A stretch of DNA of 64,000 nucleotides from Aurelia coerulea (taxonomy: Eukaryota > Cnidaria > Scyphozoa > Semaeostomeae > Ulmaridae). Below are positions 1 through 11,138 of this stretch, piece by piece. Location: the NCBI GenBank assembly GCA_039566865.1, contig CM076961.1, positions 8,517,501 through 8,581,500 on the forward strand, in the 5' to 3' direction. Positions within the stretch are counted from its first letter, which is position 1. Each line of letters starts with the position of its first letter. The position numbers and the translations under genes are program-made. Under the pieces are notes generated by a model. That model saw nothing but the letters and a program-made list of their open reading frames with translations. It searched no databases and was not told the origin of the DNA.

Positions 1-98
1 GCAATTAGATCGTTCTTAGGGCTCCATTTCATCTGATCAATTTCATTTGCACATGGTTTGTCGCATATTTGATGGAATGCTTTCGGATTCACACTCAT
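1..98 (-). CDS. ANAPC4: First coding exon of an ANAPC4-like gene (anaphase-promoting complex subunit 4)
   Basis: Read on the minus strand, an ATG at 98-96 opens a frame that runs off the left edge after 32 complete codons. The peptide contains the block MKWSPKNDLIA preceded by a Lys-Pro-Cys-Ala-Asn-Glu-Ile stretch. This matches the start of ANAPC4, where a short N-terminus leads into a first WD-like strand with a WSPK-DLIA signature. In the family the protein is a scaffold of the APC/C ubiquitin ligase, built on a WD40 propeller. The frame stays open upstream of this ATG for about 45 codons and includes an earlier in-frame ATG, so a longer N-terminus cannot be excluded. The ATG at 98 was chosen because the distance to the WSPK motif fits the family. 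The assignment rests on about 30 residues. Confidence 0.7.
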   Translation of the reverse strand, partial: MSVNPKAFHQICDKPCANEIDQMKWSPKNDLI

Positions 99-1198
99 CT
101 TGAAACCTTCTTTTCTTGCTTGTTGATCTAATTTGTTCCCGCCTTTGGCAGTCTCGTTAACACAGCGAAGAAATGCAAAACGAGGCTTGGAACATACTTG
201 ATTTATGCCAAATGCTTTGATACATGTGCTCACAGGAAATGAAATCATTTTTGCAAAACAGTTCTTCCTGTTGTTGCAAAAAATCCCTTTACCCGAAGCA
301 GTAAAAACAACCTCAGGAAATCATGGTTGTTAGGTTTGGGCTCCTATCTTTGGTCTTAATTTTTGACCCCAAGATGAAATTCATTTCTATAATTGTTTTG
401 ATGGATTTGAAACACATACCATGTGTTTACATTTTCCAAAAGGAAAGAGCCAAGAAAGACTTTTTTGTACGCTAACATAATATTTTAAAAAGTCTACCGT
501 CCAGTCGATATTTTGCTTCGACCGGGGTAAAGTGAACTACCCATTATTTTTCATTTTCTCATGTGAACATGAAGTCAGATGAAGAAGACCTTTTCAATCT
601 CATTTGGTTCATCAGTCTGCCTTCAGAAAATCATAATTTGGAGGATAATTTTTCGCTCGGATGACACAGAACTATATTCTGATACCAGCTCCCTGAAAAA
701 CCTCCAAACATTTGACAGCCGAAGTCTGACGTTCATTCAGAAATGCGGTTACTGATCCAAGAATTTTGTTGGGATTTGATGAAGCAAGCATACCTATCGA
801 CATGAAAAGGATAAATGGCCATCACTGTGAAATTAGGATATAGATAATTATTATAGATTTATAACTATTTTTGGTTTTATTTCTGGGCCGAGGTTTCAGG
901 GCAAAGTGAGCTACTTTGAAGATATTGCTTCTTTTTGTGGTAATTTGGTATTTATATGCAATATAGTATTTTCGAAGAATATTCCCATTATTGTTCATCG
1001 ACTTGTATTCAGGTCTCGCAATCTGACTCGAATTGATGACTTAGACAATAGTTCTTGGTTAATATTTGATTTGCAAAGATCGTTCTTAACATAGGTCACA
1101 ATTTAATTTTTTTAAATATCACTCTTGTGAAATTTTTGGGTTTGTTTCGTTTTGGCATGCGAAGAACTCCTTAGAGTTACAAAATAGATCATATTTTA
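99..1198. other. Upstream region of the ANAPC4-like gene, no gene seen
   Basis: The sequence is AT-rich with only short chance frames. It should hold the promoter and 5' UTR of the minus-strand gene, but no convincing core promoter motif was recognised. No repeat partner was found elsewhere in the window. Confidence 0.4.
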
Positions 1199-1279
1199 CG
1201 GAGTCATGTGTCGGACAAAATGGGTAGCCTAAACAGTTTTCGTCGTTTCATGTTTCGTGGGAAGCGTTTTCGTGACTAC

Positions 1280-1530
1280 TATTCGTGGAAATTTCAGATT
1301 CGTGGGTCACTTTTCGTCGTTTGACTTTTCGTGGGATCTCAGATTTTGTGCCTGTTAGTGGTTAGCGTGCACCATCAGTTTATTCTTTTTCGTGGATTTC
1401 AATTCGTGGGTTTCTCCTTTTCGTCGGTCTGTTAGCCGGCTTTTCAATTCGTAGGTTTCTCCTTTTCGTCGGTCTTCTTTTCGTGGGTTTGTCCTTTTCG
1501 TCGGTCTGTTAGCCGGTCTTCTTTTCGTGG
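1280..1530. repeat. Degenerate minisatellite inside the palindrome arm, mirrored at 2755-2905
   Basis: Short units built on TTTTCGTGGGTTTCTCC and TTTTCGTCGGTC repeat irregularly. The inverted copy at 2755-2905 reads as GACGAAAAGG and CCCACGAA units. The two arms differ in unit order, so units have been gained or lost since the palindrome formed. Confidence 0.8.
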
Positions 1531-2106
1531 GTTTTGCACTCATCTCTCTTATCAACTTGTCGATCGTCCACTTAAGTGCTGCAACACGTTTAACACATTT
1601 TAAGATGGCAGATGTAACGAGCTCTCCGACAGAGAACGTTAGAAATTTCGTGAAACGGCAGTTGTTACAGTTGATAAGAGAGACAGAAGGCTTGGACATT
1701 GTATTGCAGATAGACATACCTATGATCATGCTTGTATAAAATGGAGCATCTGATTGATATATGTGCCCAATCTTTCAGGGTTTGGCCAGGTTTCATCCCT
1801 TTTCAAGCACTTACTGGCCTCCTAGAAGCACATACATAACATGCTTCTTCAATATGCTTCAAATGTGATTCCTAGCTTACATAGAGACGGTGGCGGTCTA
1901 CCAAGAGGAACAGCAGACAGGCCATTAATTGACATACCCGAAGAGACTTTGGTGAGCTACCTTAGATATGGATTCACGCAAAAGAAATGTCTATCTGCAA
2001 CAATGTCCAAGCCTTCTGCCTCTCTTGTCCAAGCCTCCTGCCAACTACCGTTTCACGAAATTTCTAACGTTCTCTGTCGGAGAGCTCGTTACATCTGCCA
2101 TCTTAA

Positions 2107-2689
2107 CCCTATAGTGGTTGGGCTATCTGACACGTCCTATGTTGGTTGGGGGGCAAAAAAGCCCCCCCCACGTAACTCTTGATTGGAAATAGATAGAGCA
2201 ACCAAATTTGGTGTACTAATAGCCCCAGGCATGTACTTTATAAAAATATAAAAATCAACATAAAATTATTCGCCATTATTGCTTGCGTCAGCATTTTTCT
2301 CAGTGTGGTCAAGAAAAGTGGCAAAATCAGGAAAAATGCGATAAAGATTAATCTTGTGCATTATTTCCATCCAAATATAAGAATTATGATAGATTATATC
2401 AAATAACACTACCCTGCAAATTATATTTGCAAAACATTGCAATTTTGCTACTTTTTTTCGCGAAAATTAATATTTGAGAATTGGCGATTTTGACAGAGTC
2501 AGGTCTCGAAAATTGTCTCCCTCCCCCTCATTTGTCAAAACATTTTTATAAAACTTCTTGAGTCGTTGCATAATAAGTAGCAGCCAAAAAGTCAGAAAGT
2601 TTCAGGGCCGTAATTGTTCTCCTGGCAGAGTTATAACAAAAAGTCTACTAAGGGGGGGGGGGCACATTTGCCCCCAAACCAAAATAGGG
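2107..2689. mobile_element. piggyBac-like MITE in the right arm of the palindrome
   Basis: The 583-bp insertion is flanked by TTAA at 2103-2106 and 2690-2693. Its ends are CCCTATAGTGGTTGGG and, inverted, CCCTATTTTGGTTTGG. The left arm of the host palindrome keeps the unbroken site (around 1602), so the empty target is visible and held a single TTAA. TTAA duplication with ends starting CCCT is the pattern of piggyBac elements. No transposase frame is present. Confidence 0.75.
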
Positions 2690-3204
2690 TTAAAATGTGT
2701 ACGTGTTGTAGCACTCAAGTGGACGATCGACCAGTTGATAAGAGAGATGAGTGCAAAACCCACGAAAAGAAGACCGGCTAACAGACCGACGAAAAGGACA
2801 AACCCACGACAAGCAGACCGACGAAAAGGAGAAACCTACGAATTGAAAAACCGGCTAACAGACCGACGAAAAGGAGAAACCCACGAATTGAAAATCCACG
2901 AAAAGAATAAACTGATGGTGCACGCGAACCACTAACAGGCACAAAATCTGAGGTCCCACGAAAAGTCAAACGACGAAAAGTGACCCACGAATCTGAAATT
3001 TCCACGAATAGTAGTCACGAAAACACTTTACCCACGAAACATGAAACGATGAAAACTGTGTACCCATTTTGTCCGACACATGACTCCATAGGAACAAACC
3101 TTCCGCAAAAGAAAATTAATGGCGACACTGGCGGATGCCAGTCTCTGGTTTTAGCACCCGATCACCGTGTTGGCGCCAAAATATGCGCCCGATTCAAATC
3201 AAAA

Positions 3205-3570
3205 CAGTCTCATATTTCATATTTCATATTTCATATTTTCATATTTCATTCTTTTAAGGAGGGTTGCCCTTCAGCAGAAGCTGTTTTTCAAGGGGCCTTT
3301 TAAAACCATTCAGGGAGGATGCCGTCTTAGATTCAGCTGGGAGGCTATTCCATAGTTTAGCTCCCCGGAAAGAAAAGCATTTTTGCCCATTTGTTGACTT
3401 TTTCTTTGGCAACCTTAAATCAGTTTCAGTATTCCTGAGACTGCGGGAGGAACTTGTTGAGTTCTACATGAGATTTCCGTTCTCATTGAGCTCACCTCGT
3501 GGGAGGTTGGTGAAGCTGCCAGAGCAGAAGATATCCAAAGATTTATCAAAGAAGCGTCAGTAAATGCATT
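3205..3570 (-). mobile_element. 3' end of a 5'-truncated LINE with heptamer tail
   Basis: On the minus strand the frame reads GAKLWNSLP, then about 25 residues, then a stop. This is the usual C-terminal block of L2/CR1-type reverse-transcriptase proteins. It is followed at 3205-3250 by a microsatellite tail of TTTCATA units (plus-strand reading). The match to LINE protein fades near 3570, so most of the element was lost at insertion. Confidence 0.65.
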
Positions 3571-4389
3571 AGTTGCTGTTACCAAAAAGGTGCAATTTTG
3601 TCCAATAACAGCGATTTATTCAAAATGAAATAAAAGAAAAACTGGTCCTGGCCCTACAATCTAACTTGGTGGTACAAAACTTCAGGATACAACAAACATG
3701 ATGGACAAGGTAGGATATCTGGGAAAATTTGCAAACTATTTGTAAATTCCTGTTACTTTGCTCAAGTCACAATATCTTTATTTTCCCGTAACAGTACCAC
3801 TCCCTCATCAAATTGGGATTACTCTATCAGTTTTTGGAATTAAAGGCTGAGAATAGATCGAGAAAACAGTGGAAAGACCCTTAATTTGATTTTTGTTTCT
3901 GGATTGAATATTTTCCCTCCCGTTTAAAATATTCATGGAAAAGTAGCAGATAAACATTTTTATGCCTGAAATTGCAGCCCCTCGACTGACCTCAGGGAAA
4001 TTGCTGTAAAACAAATCCACTCCTGGCCCTACCAAGAAACTTCGCAATTTTGAATTTAACATGTTGGTATAACATGGCAGTGTACTGCGATTATCTAGGA
4101 AAATTTGCAAAATGTGTTATTTTCGTTTTTGAAAAGTTTCATTTCTGACGGTAATTTCTCTTATAAACAATGGCCTATGGGCCTATACACAGCTGTGTTT
4201 TGAACAGATGCAAGTAGGCTTGTTTATGTTATCTTCAAATAAATTAAGAACTAGATGAAAGGCTGGAAACTAATTACCACTTCACATATTTTGAATGAAA
4301 ATAAAGTTGACTGCTAATTTTAAACAATTGTTTGACAAAAAGAAGCATTTTAATCAAAACATTGACCTAACTGTTGTTCTTGGTTGAGC
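3571..4389. other. No gene or recognised repeat
   Basis: This stretch is AT-rich with short frames only. Nothing in it could be tied to another part of the window. Confidence 0.4.
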
Positions 4390-5059
4390 TTAAGGTAACT
4401 CTGCTTTCCGCTCTAGTGCACAGCAAGATGCCGTTTCGCAAAACCACTCTCCTCAGAAAACAGTTAATTTCTCCAATATTATTCGGCCTATCGAAAAGCG
4501 GTAAAAAGGATGTTGTTCTGTATAATCTGGGCAATCGAAAAATGTATAAATCGCAATGTTTCCGCCAACCCTAGCTTCGCAAATCCTATTTCAAATCTTT
4601 TTGCTAATTTCAGAAAAGTGGATTTATCTCCAAAACTACTCAAAAAATGTTCGATTTTTTTTCGTTCCATCTTTAGCTAGGTTGTTGATCTACAACTTTG
4701 CCAAGTCTGATTGAAAAAGCTAGGCTAGATTTCCTGCAATCGAATTTCTGTTTACTTTTCGACAGCGAAATGGAGAAACCTTGGTCAACGGATTACCATG
4801 CTATGAAGCACGCTGGCAAAAGCTCAGGCTTGAAATAACTTTCAGAGGTTTTTCCATTGGCAAACAAATGAACGTCATCTTTTGGGAATGCCATACGCAG
4901 GTCTCAAAAGACACCCATAGTGCGCTTGTAAAAGTATCACTTGCATCTATTGATTAAAAAGTACTGACTTTTACCAGCAACTTCACGCAACCATGCTTTG
5001 GGTGTCTTTCGAGACTTTCGTAAGCATTCACAGACTATCAATTTCTTTTAGAGTCCACA

Positions 5060-7725
5060 ATGAGCGTTTGCGTATACGTGAAAGCAGACATTAAATTCGA
5101 GGTGCAACATGACTTAACATTTAATTGTCAAACCCCTTGTGAAAACCTTTGGTTTACTATATCACGAGATAACGTAGAAACTATCATAGGTTTGATTTAT
5201 AGACATCCTGACGGATCCATCAAAGACTTCAGCCAAAAACTTGAGTTCACACTTGACAAAATTGCAAAATCTAAGTTTAAGCAGGGAATCCTTATTGGAG
5301 ACATTAACATTGATCTGCTTAAGTACAATGACAGTAAACATAAACCCGTCAAGGAATACTTAGATCTCCTCATTGCGCATAGCTTCTTTCCCCAAACAAT
5401 CTTGCCTTCAAGGGTAACTAAAAATACTTTCTCACTCGTTGACCACATCTTTTTATTTCAACAGCGACACAGTGCAAAAATAGGAGCAGGTAACTTAATA
5501 ACAGACATCAGTGACCACTTTGCATCCATCCTTGTTCTGAAAGAGGACACGAACAGCAATAGGAACGTACCAAAAGTACGTTGCTTCAGCGAGAAAAACC
5601 GTGCCAGATTCAAAGAAAATATGCAAAAAATGAATTGGGACGATTTCTTCAAGCGCAAAGATGCTAATAAATGCACTGTAGTTTTCAACGACAATTTGAC
5701 AAAATGCTTCAATGATTGCTTCCCTTTAAGAACATTACCCAAAAAGCGCCTGAAAGATAAACCATGGGTTAATAAAGGCCTTAGAAGGTGCATTCAGAAG
5801 AAAAATAAGCTTTATAAGCGCTCAGTCAAACTCAAAGACGAAGGTTCAATTAGTAAGTACAAGACATATAAGAACATCTTGACAATGTGCTTGAGACAGG
5901 CCGAAATAAATTACTTAAACGATATCTTGAAAGACAAAGCAAGTGCTATATTCCGTATGTGGTCAATTATGGGACCCATGCTAAATCCCAAAAAATGCAA
6001 ACAGACGATCAGAATAGCTAAGTTAGTCGATAAATCTAAGCGTACTTGGACGTCAGATGCTCATATTGCTTCGTTGCTAAATAACTTTTTCTGTAACATT
6101 GGCAAGGCAATTAATGGTATGGTTGAGCCCACACATACAGCTTTCACTGAGTACCTTAGAAACCCCAACGAGCATTCTTTCTTTCTAAGCAGGGTTACCG
6201 AACTAGACGTTCTTAATGAAATCAATGGCTTAAAGCCAGGTAAAGCTGCTGGTTACGATAACATTAGACCTGATCTTATAAAAGATTGCTATGAGAGCCT
6301 AGTGAGACCCCTTACTTATATCTACAATATGTCTTTCAAAACTGGGGTTTTTCCAGACATTTGGAAGATTGCAAAAGTAATTCCTGTTTTCAAAAAAGGA
6401 GATCGAAGTAACGTAGATAATTATCGCCCGATCTCTCTACTTTCGTGCTTTGAGAAAATCTTTGAGAGATTAATGTGCAAAAGAATGCTAGCCTTTCTAA
6501 AGAAGCATAACATCTTATACAAACTACAATTTGGTTTCAGAGAAAACCATTCCACTGTGATGGCACTTATCGAAGCCTTAAATGAGATGTACAAAAGCCT
6601 TGACGAAGGAAAATTCGTCTTAGGTGTCTTTCTCGACCTCAAAAAGGCTTTTGATACGATTGACCACAAAATCCTTCTGAAAAAGCTCGAGCATTATGGC
6701 TTTCGTGGGATAGTTAATAAATGGTTTTCTAGTTACCTACTCAATAGGAAACAATTTACTTCTGTAAATGGGAATTGCTCTACACTGAGCTCTATTAGCA
6801 CTGGTATCCCACAAGGGTCTGTTTTGGGACCATTACTTTTTACCATATATGTAAACGACATCGCTAATTCAACACATCTCCAGCCACGTCTATTCGCTGA
6901 TGACACAAATATTTTTGCTGCCAATGAAAACATTACCCATCTTATCCAAAACACCAACACTGAACTAGCAAAATAGATACATGGTTTAAGGCTAATCGTT
7001 TAAAGTTAAGCGTAGACAAGACAACTTACTGCGTATATTCTCCAAAAAAGAAATTAGTCATGAATACTCCCGATGTTCGTATAGGTGATGTAATACAAAA
7101 ATCTGACAGTGTCAGATACTTAGGATTAATCATTGATGAAAAACTTACATGGGAAAAGCACATAGATGAATTAGGAAACAAAGTTAACCGTTACGCCTCT
7201 ATCTTCCGAAAAATTCGTCACCTTCTTCCAAAGAACTGTCTGCAGTCTATATACAATGCTTTTATCCAGTCTAGAATAGATTACGCTATCGAAATTTATG
7301 GTGATGCAACCAAAAAGTTAATTCAGCGTAGCCAAGTACACCAAAACAGAGTTTTGAAAATCCTGCAATACAAAAGGAGGCTTGCCTCTACCAATGAAAT
7401 ACATAAAGATTTCCAAGTTTTAAAAATCTCTGACCAATATGAACATAAAATCCTGAAATTGATGCATATGTATGTAAATAACAAAGATAAACTACCAGCA
7501 GTCTTCCAAAATCTGTTTCAAACAAGATCAAGCTTACATAACTACGAAACGAGACACAGTGATCTTTTCCAAGTGCCAAAAACCAAAACTCGATTTGGTA
7601 ATTGTGCCATCTCTGTAAAAGGAGCAAAATTGTGGAATTCCCAGCCCCCTCATTTGAGAAAGATACAGGCATTAACAAGCTATCTTAAAGCTCTGAAAGA
7701 GTATCAAATAGGCTCCTACCTTTAA
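5060..7725 (+). pseudogene. L2/CR1-type LINE ORF2 (endonuclease C-terminal half plus reverse transcriptase), one frameshift
   Basis: The first part (5060-6976) holds the C-terminal half of an APE-type endonuclease (GDINID, then a SDHF motif near residue 153). A reverse transcriptase follows, with KKGDRSNVDNYRPISLL, motif [25 protein letters not shown] and the catalytic FADD. At about 6975 the frame ends at a TAG. The protein resumes one frame over (DTWFKANRLKLSVDKT) and runs to the stop at 7725, so a single missing base explains the break. The N-terminal half of the endonuclease is absent, which fits 5' truncation. The product would copy its own RNA at a nicked target. It sits in the loop of the TTAA palindrome and must be younger than it. 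The otherwise open frame suggests a recent insertion. Confidence 0.88.
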
Positions 7726-8100
7726 TTAATTTCTTATTCTGGTTTACTGTAGCTTCAGGATAGAAATATAAGTTTGTTCCCTTTTTCGTCAATCTATGGA
7801 TTATCCTTATTATATTCTATTGCAGTATTACTATCATTATCATAATCATTATAATTTGTTTCATATCTAACCGCGCTGTTGTATTCAAGTAATTTTTATT
7901 GCATTTAAACACGTTATATTCTAATCATATGGTACTTGTAGTTAATGTTTTAAATTGCTGTTGTTAGGTTTTGCTATTATTGTAAGCGCCCTAGACTCGA
8001 TAAGCTATGCTTCTCTAGGGCGTATGAAAATGTTTGGTAGTTAGTTTTAACATCAATTTGTTTTCATAAATCATTATCATCATTATCATCAGCATAGATC
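7726..8100 (+). mobile_element. 3' UTR and microsatellite tail of the LINE
   Basis: AT-rich sequence follows the LINE stop codon and ends at about 8068-8100 in an ATCATT/ATCATC repeat. Simple-repeat tails are typical of the L2/CR1 group. Inverted-arm sequence of the TTAA palindrome resumes from about 8165. Confidence 0.7.
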
Positions 8101-8317
8101 TTAGATCAAGAACTAATTTTTTGCAAAAACATTCTACGGGCGTTCAAATCTTTCTGCATGGGCTAAACTGTTGACCAACGCCTTTCCCCTTCGATGTCTA
8201 AAAGTAAACAGAAATGTAAAATTCGATTGCAGGAAATCTAGCCTAGCTTTTTCAATCAGACTTGGCAAAGTTGTAGATCAACTACTTAGCTAAAGATGGA
8301 GCGAAAAAAAATCGAAA

Positions 8318-11130
8318 ATTCTACGCTCGTAAATTGAGCTTAACGCCAAGGCCACCAAACCCATTTGTCTCACCCCCAAACCCCCTGGTTGGTCCACTAG
8401 TACCAGGTCTCACCTCATGGCATTGCCAACGCCTGTATCGAGCATCGCAAGTATTCCTGTTGACTCTGCTTTGGTGGGTTTGGTAGATCAAAGATTTGTC
8501 GATTATTCTGTGTATCTGACCGCTGCAATATTCTTATGTTGGCGTTGAAGTATCCGTGCAACAAGGTGGCAGTGGAATTCTCAATGTTATCATATTGTTA
8601 TGAGCAGCCATTTTGACAGGAAAGAGGGAAGAGATGTGCAAGCTGTTGTTTACCTGTCTCGCCCGATGGCCTACCCAGTAATAGTATCGCAAGAACCAAG
8701 CTCAAGCAATACGTGCAATTTGTTATCCTTCTCGGGTATGGCTTTATATCAGAAATAACACTTTCATTACTGGAACCGTGGTTGCAGATCACGACTGGTG
8801 TATGAGGCAGGCATGAAAAGCTACCATCGAATCCAGCTAATTAATCCAGCGTCGGGCATGGCGCCAAATATGCAGCAACGAGGAGCAAATTGCTGCTTGA
8901 GTAAGACTTCCTTCAGAGTCACAAACTACTGCATCTCAACCGATTATCTAATCCCAGTAAGGTGCTTCAATTGCCATTGATTATACAGCATCAACTACAT
9001 TAAGAATCAATGGGGGTAGCAATGGTGGAAATGAAGGTATCGAAAGCTGCCATATCATAGACATATCAAGTGCTGAGCAAACAAGAAAGAAGGGTCCAGA
9101 ACTTGCGGGTTGTTGAAAAAAGGAACAATATTGTACTCTGGCTGATGTTGCCGCAGTTCACAATCATTATGTGCTGAGCACAGCTATAAACGTCAAAAGA
9201 AAAGAAAAGAAAAACAAAAAAGGGCATCTTTGTCAGCTGCTGGTTACCCACTCAAGGCAAATTGGCAGCATTACAAACAGACAAGGTATCTGATCTTCAA
9301 TTATCTGCCCTCCATTCACAAACCCCGGTTATATAGATTTACTGCACAGCGAGTTTCCCTGTAGGAATTTCCCACCTCTATTACATCACTTTCTAGCCTT
9401 CTTCAATTTATGTGGTAGTATGCAATAACCTTGCTTGAATTGAAAAGTCACTGTAATGACAGACATATCCGTCAGCATTGAAGTTGCTCATTGAGTTTTA
9501 ACCACATTGATAGAGTAGCATTGCTTAAAGCATACATTACACCATGCATGGCCTATGGTTGTAACACAAATATTGCAGGTTTTGTCCAGCTGTTCCATGG
9601 TCTATGGTCTACGCAATAGAATCTTATAAGTCTACATCATTTGCTATCATCCCAGTTACACTAGTTGTGCATTGTACAAGCACCTGGCTTTATTCATAAT
9701 GCCAGGAGGTAAACGACTCTTCCAGTGTAGTGGTCAGGAGAAGGACACATGTTCTTCCAATTTCTCAAGTAGAGGATGATCACTGTTCAATTTAGAGCAA
9801 TACAGACTAACCAACCCATCACCCCTCCCCCCCCTCCTTTCCCTCACTTTTTCTTGCAGGTGCAGTAATCCCACATTATCCTACCAGGTGTACTTTTTTG
9901 GGCATACCCTTGGGCAACGCTGCAACTTGTGCTCTTTGCAGAAAAAGAAAGTTTGTCACTTGATATGCAGTATTAGAAGTTAGGCTCAAGATAATTGTCC
10001 TTTGGGCCTAAAATGCTGCACAGAGATACTAATAGGATGACCACTGTTTTATGTTGATAAACGCACATTCCCAGGTTTACCAACCCCCTTTCCCCATCCT
10101 TTATTTTGTTTCCTTGCAGGTACAGTAATCTCACAGCTTTATACACAGGGCCTTCATGCAATGCTATCATTGACACCCCTTTGGGCATCAACACATTTTG
10201 ATCCAGTGCAGGAAATGTCACTTAGACAAAATCATCAGGGGTTGAGTATAAGATGTACATTTATCAACAACAAGAACCACAGCAACAAATGACATACTAC
10301 AGCAGATGGTTTAGTACAGTATTTCCCACAGTGAAACCCTTCATCTCCTCACAGATGTTGACACACAGTCTCAGCATATCATATAAACTCCTACCATTGC
10401 ACCCTTTAGTTGCTCCCTGCTGTAGCTAATTGTATTTGAACCCTCAGCGATTGTTAGAACAGCCCATGTGCTCGCTCTTGATTATCTTTCAACAGGTGTC
10501 CAAAGTTGCATGATGTAAAACAACTCAGAACCACCAACAATGTGCTTCAAATTGTTCAACAGCATTCTCACACAAATGGGACTTCACCGAAAGTGAATCT
10601 ATGCAGAGCCACTTGTAGAATTTGAGTGAGGTAGATAAACATATGTTGCCAGTTAAAGTAGAAGTAATTCATCAGATGCCCAATGAGCTTGGTTGTACGA
10701 GGATACAAAAGTTGTGAGTTTATGTTATGGTCATATAAGGTCATCCTGGTGGCTTTGGGGTTACTTTGGCGGTTACTTTGGCGGTATGGCCGCACGTTTG
10801 CGGCTTTTATCTGAGATTTAGTTGTATGAGAAGAATTAATTGAAAAAGTATGAGGATTAGAGTTTGAGATGTAGTTGCATGAGTCTCAAGAAATATGAGT
10901 CTCTAGAAGAATATGGCTCAAGAAAAGGCAATTGAAAAGTATCAGGCAGATGTTAAAAGAATGCCGTATTAACAAGTATGAAGAAAGAAGTATCAGACTT
11001 TAGAAGTATATCACTTAAGAGTATGTGATTTAATGAAGGTTGTATTATATGCCAGATATGACCCCAAAAGCTGCCAAGGATGAAGGTTGTTATCTCTATT
11101 GTTCAGTCTGTTTGGTGGCCGCCCGGCGTT
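8318..11130. mobile_element. Tandem element E1 (first of two with shared ends)
   Basis: E1 lies between copies of the octamer AATCGAAA (8310-8317 and 11131-11138). Its first 184 bp (8318-8501) and last 349 bp (10782-11130) appear identical, by eye, to those of E2. Its 2.3-kb core (8502-10781) is unique in the window. Near the ends there is a short asymmetric inverted match (AACGCC..GGCCACCAAAC), offset by about 24 bp on the left. The core contains two diverged direct copies of a 0.2-kb segment (about 9755-9965 and 9995-10230), each with a pyrimidine tract and CAGGT, but no recognisable protein. The superfamily is unknown; an 8-bp duplication would allow hAT-like. Confidence 0.6.
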
Positions 11131-11138
11131 AATCGAAA

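Larger units (their letters stand above)
1199..3088. mobile_element. Palindromic TA-flanked DNA element with ~0.5 kb inverted arms
   Basis: The left end (GGAGTCATGTGTCGGACA, from 1200) recurs inverted at 3070-3087, and the inverted match continues inward to about 1725 on the left and about 1985 on the right. A TA dinucleotide sits at each end, which suggests a TA target duplication. The loop at about 1730-1985 carries no convincing transposase, so this is a non-autonomous foldback. The right arm is broken by a separate TTAA-flanked insertion at 2107-2689. The open frames inside (for example 1355-1729) are chance products of the minisatellite. Confidence 0.75.
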
